DNA from: Thermoplasmata archaeon
GTDB lineage: Archaea > Thermoplasmatota > Thermoplasmata > Lutacidiplasmatales > UBA184
Assembly (NCBI GenBank): GCA_030039525.1
Contig: JASHVI010000003.1
Span: 1 to 5,541 of the forward strand
DNA length: 5,541 nt
Direction: 5' to 3'
Within the stretch, counting starts at the first letter, position 1. Each line of letters opens with the position of its first letter. Positions 4,831-5,541 of this stretch are shown piece by piece. The notes under the pieces were generated by a model. It was not told the DNA's origin. It did no database searches and saw nothing but the letters and a program-made list of their open reading frames with translations. The position numbers and the translations under genes were made by a program.

Positions 4831-5541
4831 CTAGACGTCGAGGTACCGGTAGAACTCGTACGGGTGCGGCCGCAGGTTGAGCTGCAGCTGCTCGTCCCGC
4901 TTCATCTCGTGCCAGGTGTCGAGCACCGTCGAGGCGAAGATCGGCTTCAGGAACCCATCGTCGGAGGCGAGGCACTCGAGGGCCTCGCCGAGGGAGCCGG
5001 GGAGCTCCCGGACGCCGAGCTCCCGGCGCCGCGCCGGCGAGAGCTTGTAGATGTCCGTGTCGACGGAGGGGGGCGGCTCGATCTTCCGCCGGATGCCGTC
5101 GAGCCCCGCGAGGGCGAGGGCGGCCTCGGTGAGGTAGATGTTCGCGGCCGAGTCCGGCGTCCGGTACTCGATCCGCTTCGCCTCGGGACGCCCCCGGTGG
5201 TAGAACGGGATGCGTACGTTGGCCGAGCGGTTCGAGCGGCTCCAGGCGATGAAGACCGGCGCCTCGTACCCCGGGACGAGCCTACGGTAGGAGTTGGTCG
5301 TGGGGTTCGTGATCGCGCAGAGCGCGCGGGCGTGGGTGAGGAGGCCCCCGACGTAGTACCGACAGGTCTGGCTCACCTCGGCGTAGGCGTCGTTGGCGTC
5401 GAAGAACGCGTTGACCCCGCCGCTCCAGAGCGACTGGTTCATGTGCATCCCGATGCCGTTGTCGCCGAAGACCGGCTTCGGCATGAACGAGGCGATCTTC
5501 CCGTGCTGCCGGGCGACGTTCTTCAGCACGAACCGGACGTC
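4831..5541 (-). CDS. glnA: Glutamine synthetase type I, C-terminal half (cut by window edge)
   Basis: Glutamine synthetase makes glutamine from glutamate, ammonia and ATP in the cytoplasm, normally as a dodecamer. The last 236 residues are present of an expected 440-470; the frame runs off the right edge, so the true start is outside. Visible blocks are FMPKPVFGDNGIGMHMNQSL (19-38 of the fragment), NPTTNSYRRLVPGYEAPV (79-96), NRSANVRIP (104-112), RIEYRTPD (123-130), LAGLDGI (144-150) and the end RPHPYEFYRYLDV (224-236). At the E. coli adenylylation Tyr397 region this protein has DIYKLSP rather than NLYDLPPEE, so adenylylation control is doubtful. The residue equivalent to E. coli His271, an ATP-site position, is Asn35 (HMN instead of HCH). 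The rest of the active site looks intact. The amidohydrolase gene follows 36 bp downstream on the same strand. Confidence 0.96.
   Translation of the reverse strand, partial: DVRFVLKNVARQHGKIASFMPKPVFGDNGIGMHMNQSLWSGGVNAFFDANDAYAEVSQTCRYYVGGLLTHARALCAITNPTTNSYRRLVPGYEAPVFIAWSRSNRSANVRIPFYHRGRPEAKRIEYRTPDSAANIYLTEAALALAGLDGIRRKIEPPPSVDTDIYKLSPARRRELGVRELPGSLGEALECLASDDGFLKPIFASTVLDTWHEMKRDEQLQLNLRPHPYEFYRYLDV

Noticed and set aside
2981..4975. A 664-codon open frame on the minus strand across the amidohydrolase
   Set aside because: It is rich in Arg, Gly and Pro with no recognisable domain, and overlaps the well-supported amidohydrolase frame and part of glnA. Such long shadow frames are expected at about 70% G+C.
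1..5541. CRISPR array, insertion sequence or attachment site
   Set aside because: No regularly spaced direct repeats, transposase motifs, terminal inverted repeats or integrase genes were seen.

Overview
The window is about 70% G+C and densely coded. It looks like chromosomal DNA of a high-GC prokaryote, and I favour a high-GC archaeon, possibly of the Thermoplasmatota type. The main reason is the divergent promoter near 2670: a TATA-like box lies about 26 bp before a GTG start that has no Shine-Dalgarno sequence, the usual layout of an archaeal leaderless transcript. The long-form HisG and the CVENA-type ArsC fit an archaeon but do not prove it. A high-GC bacterium (Actinomycetota or Chloroflexota) is not excluded.

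Layout from left to right. (1) 1-1224, minus strand: histidine biosynthesis, with hisG followed by the 5' part of hisD in a 4-bp ATGA overlap. (2) 1225-1447: a spacer with candidate hisG control elements. (3) 1448-2638, minus strand: a compact arsenic-type operon. Its order of transcription is a tiny Cys-rich ORF (2531-2638), a thioredoxin-type arsenate reductase arsC (2127-2534, 4-bp GTGA overlap with the tiny ORF), and a MIP-family channel of aquaglyceroporin type (1448-2119). (4) 2639-2699: a divergent control region with a perfect 19-bp inverted repeat and a TATA-like box. (5) 2700-3038, plus strand: an HxlR-family winged-helix regulator. (6) 3039-3273: a convergent spacer with three GC-rich hairpins. 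(7) 3274-4794, minus strand: a YtcJ/NfdA-like amidohydrolase (amidohydrolase family 3). (8) 4831-5541, minus strand: the C-terminal half of glutamine synthetase, cut by the window edge.

How the genes work together: the centre reads as a minimal arsenic detoxification unit. ArsC would reduce arsenate to arsenite, and the channel would let uncharged arsenite leave down its gradient, as proposed for AqpS of Sinorhizobium meliloti. No ArsB, Acr3, ArsM or ArsR is visible. The regulator is of HxlR type with extra cysteines. The first cistron is a 35-residue protein with seven cysteines, which I do not recognise; it could bind arsenite or another soft metal. This small ORF and the HxlR/operator arrangement are the most novel content. 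The his and gln genes on either side are ordinary nitrogen and amino acid metabolism.
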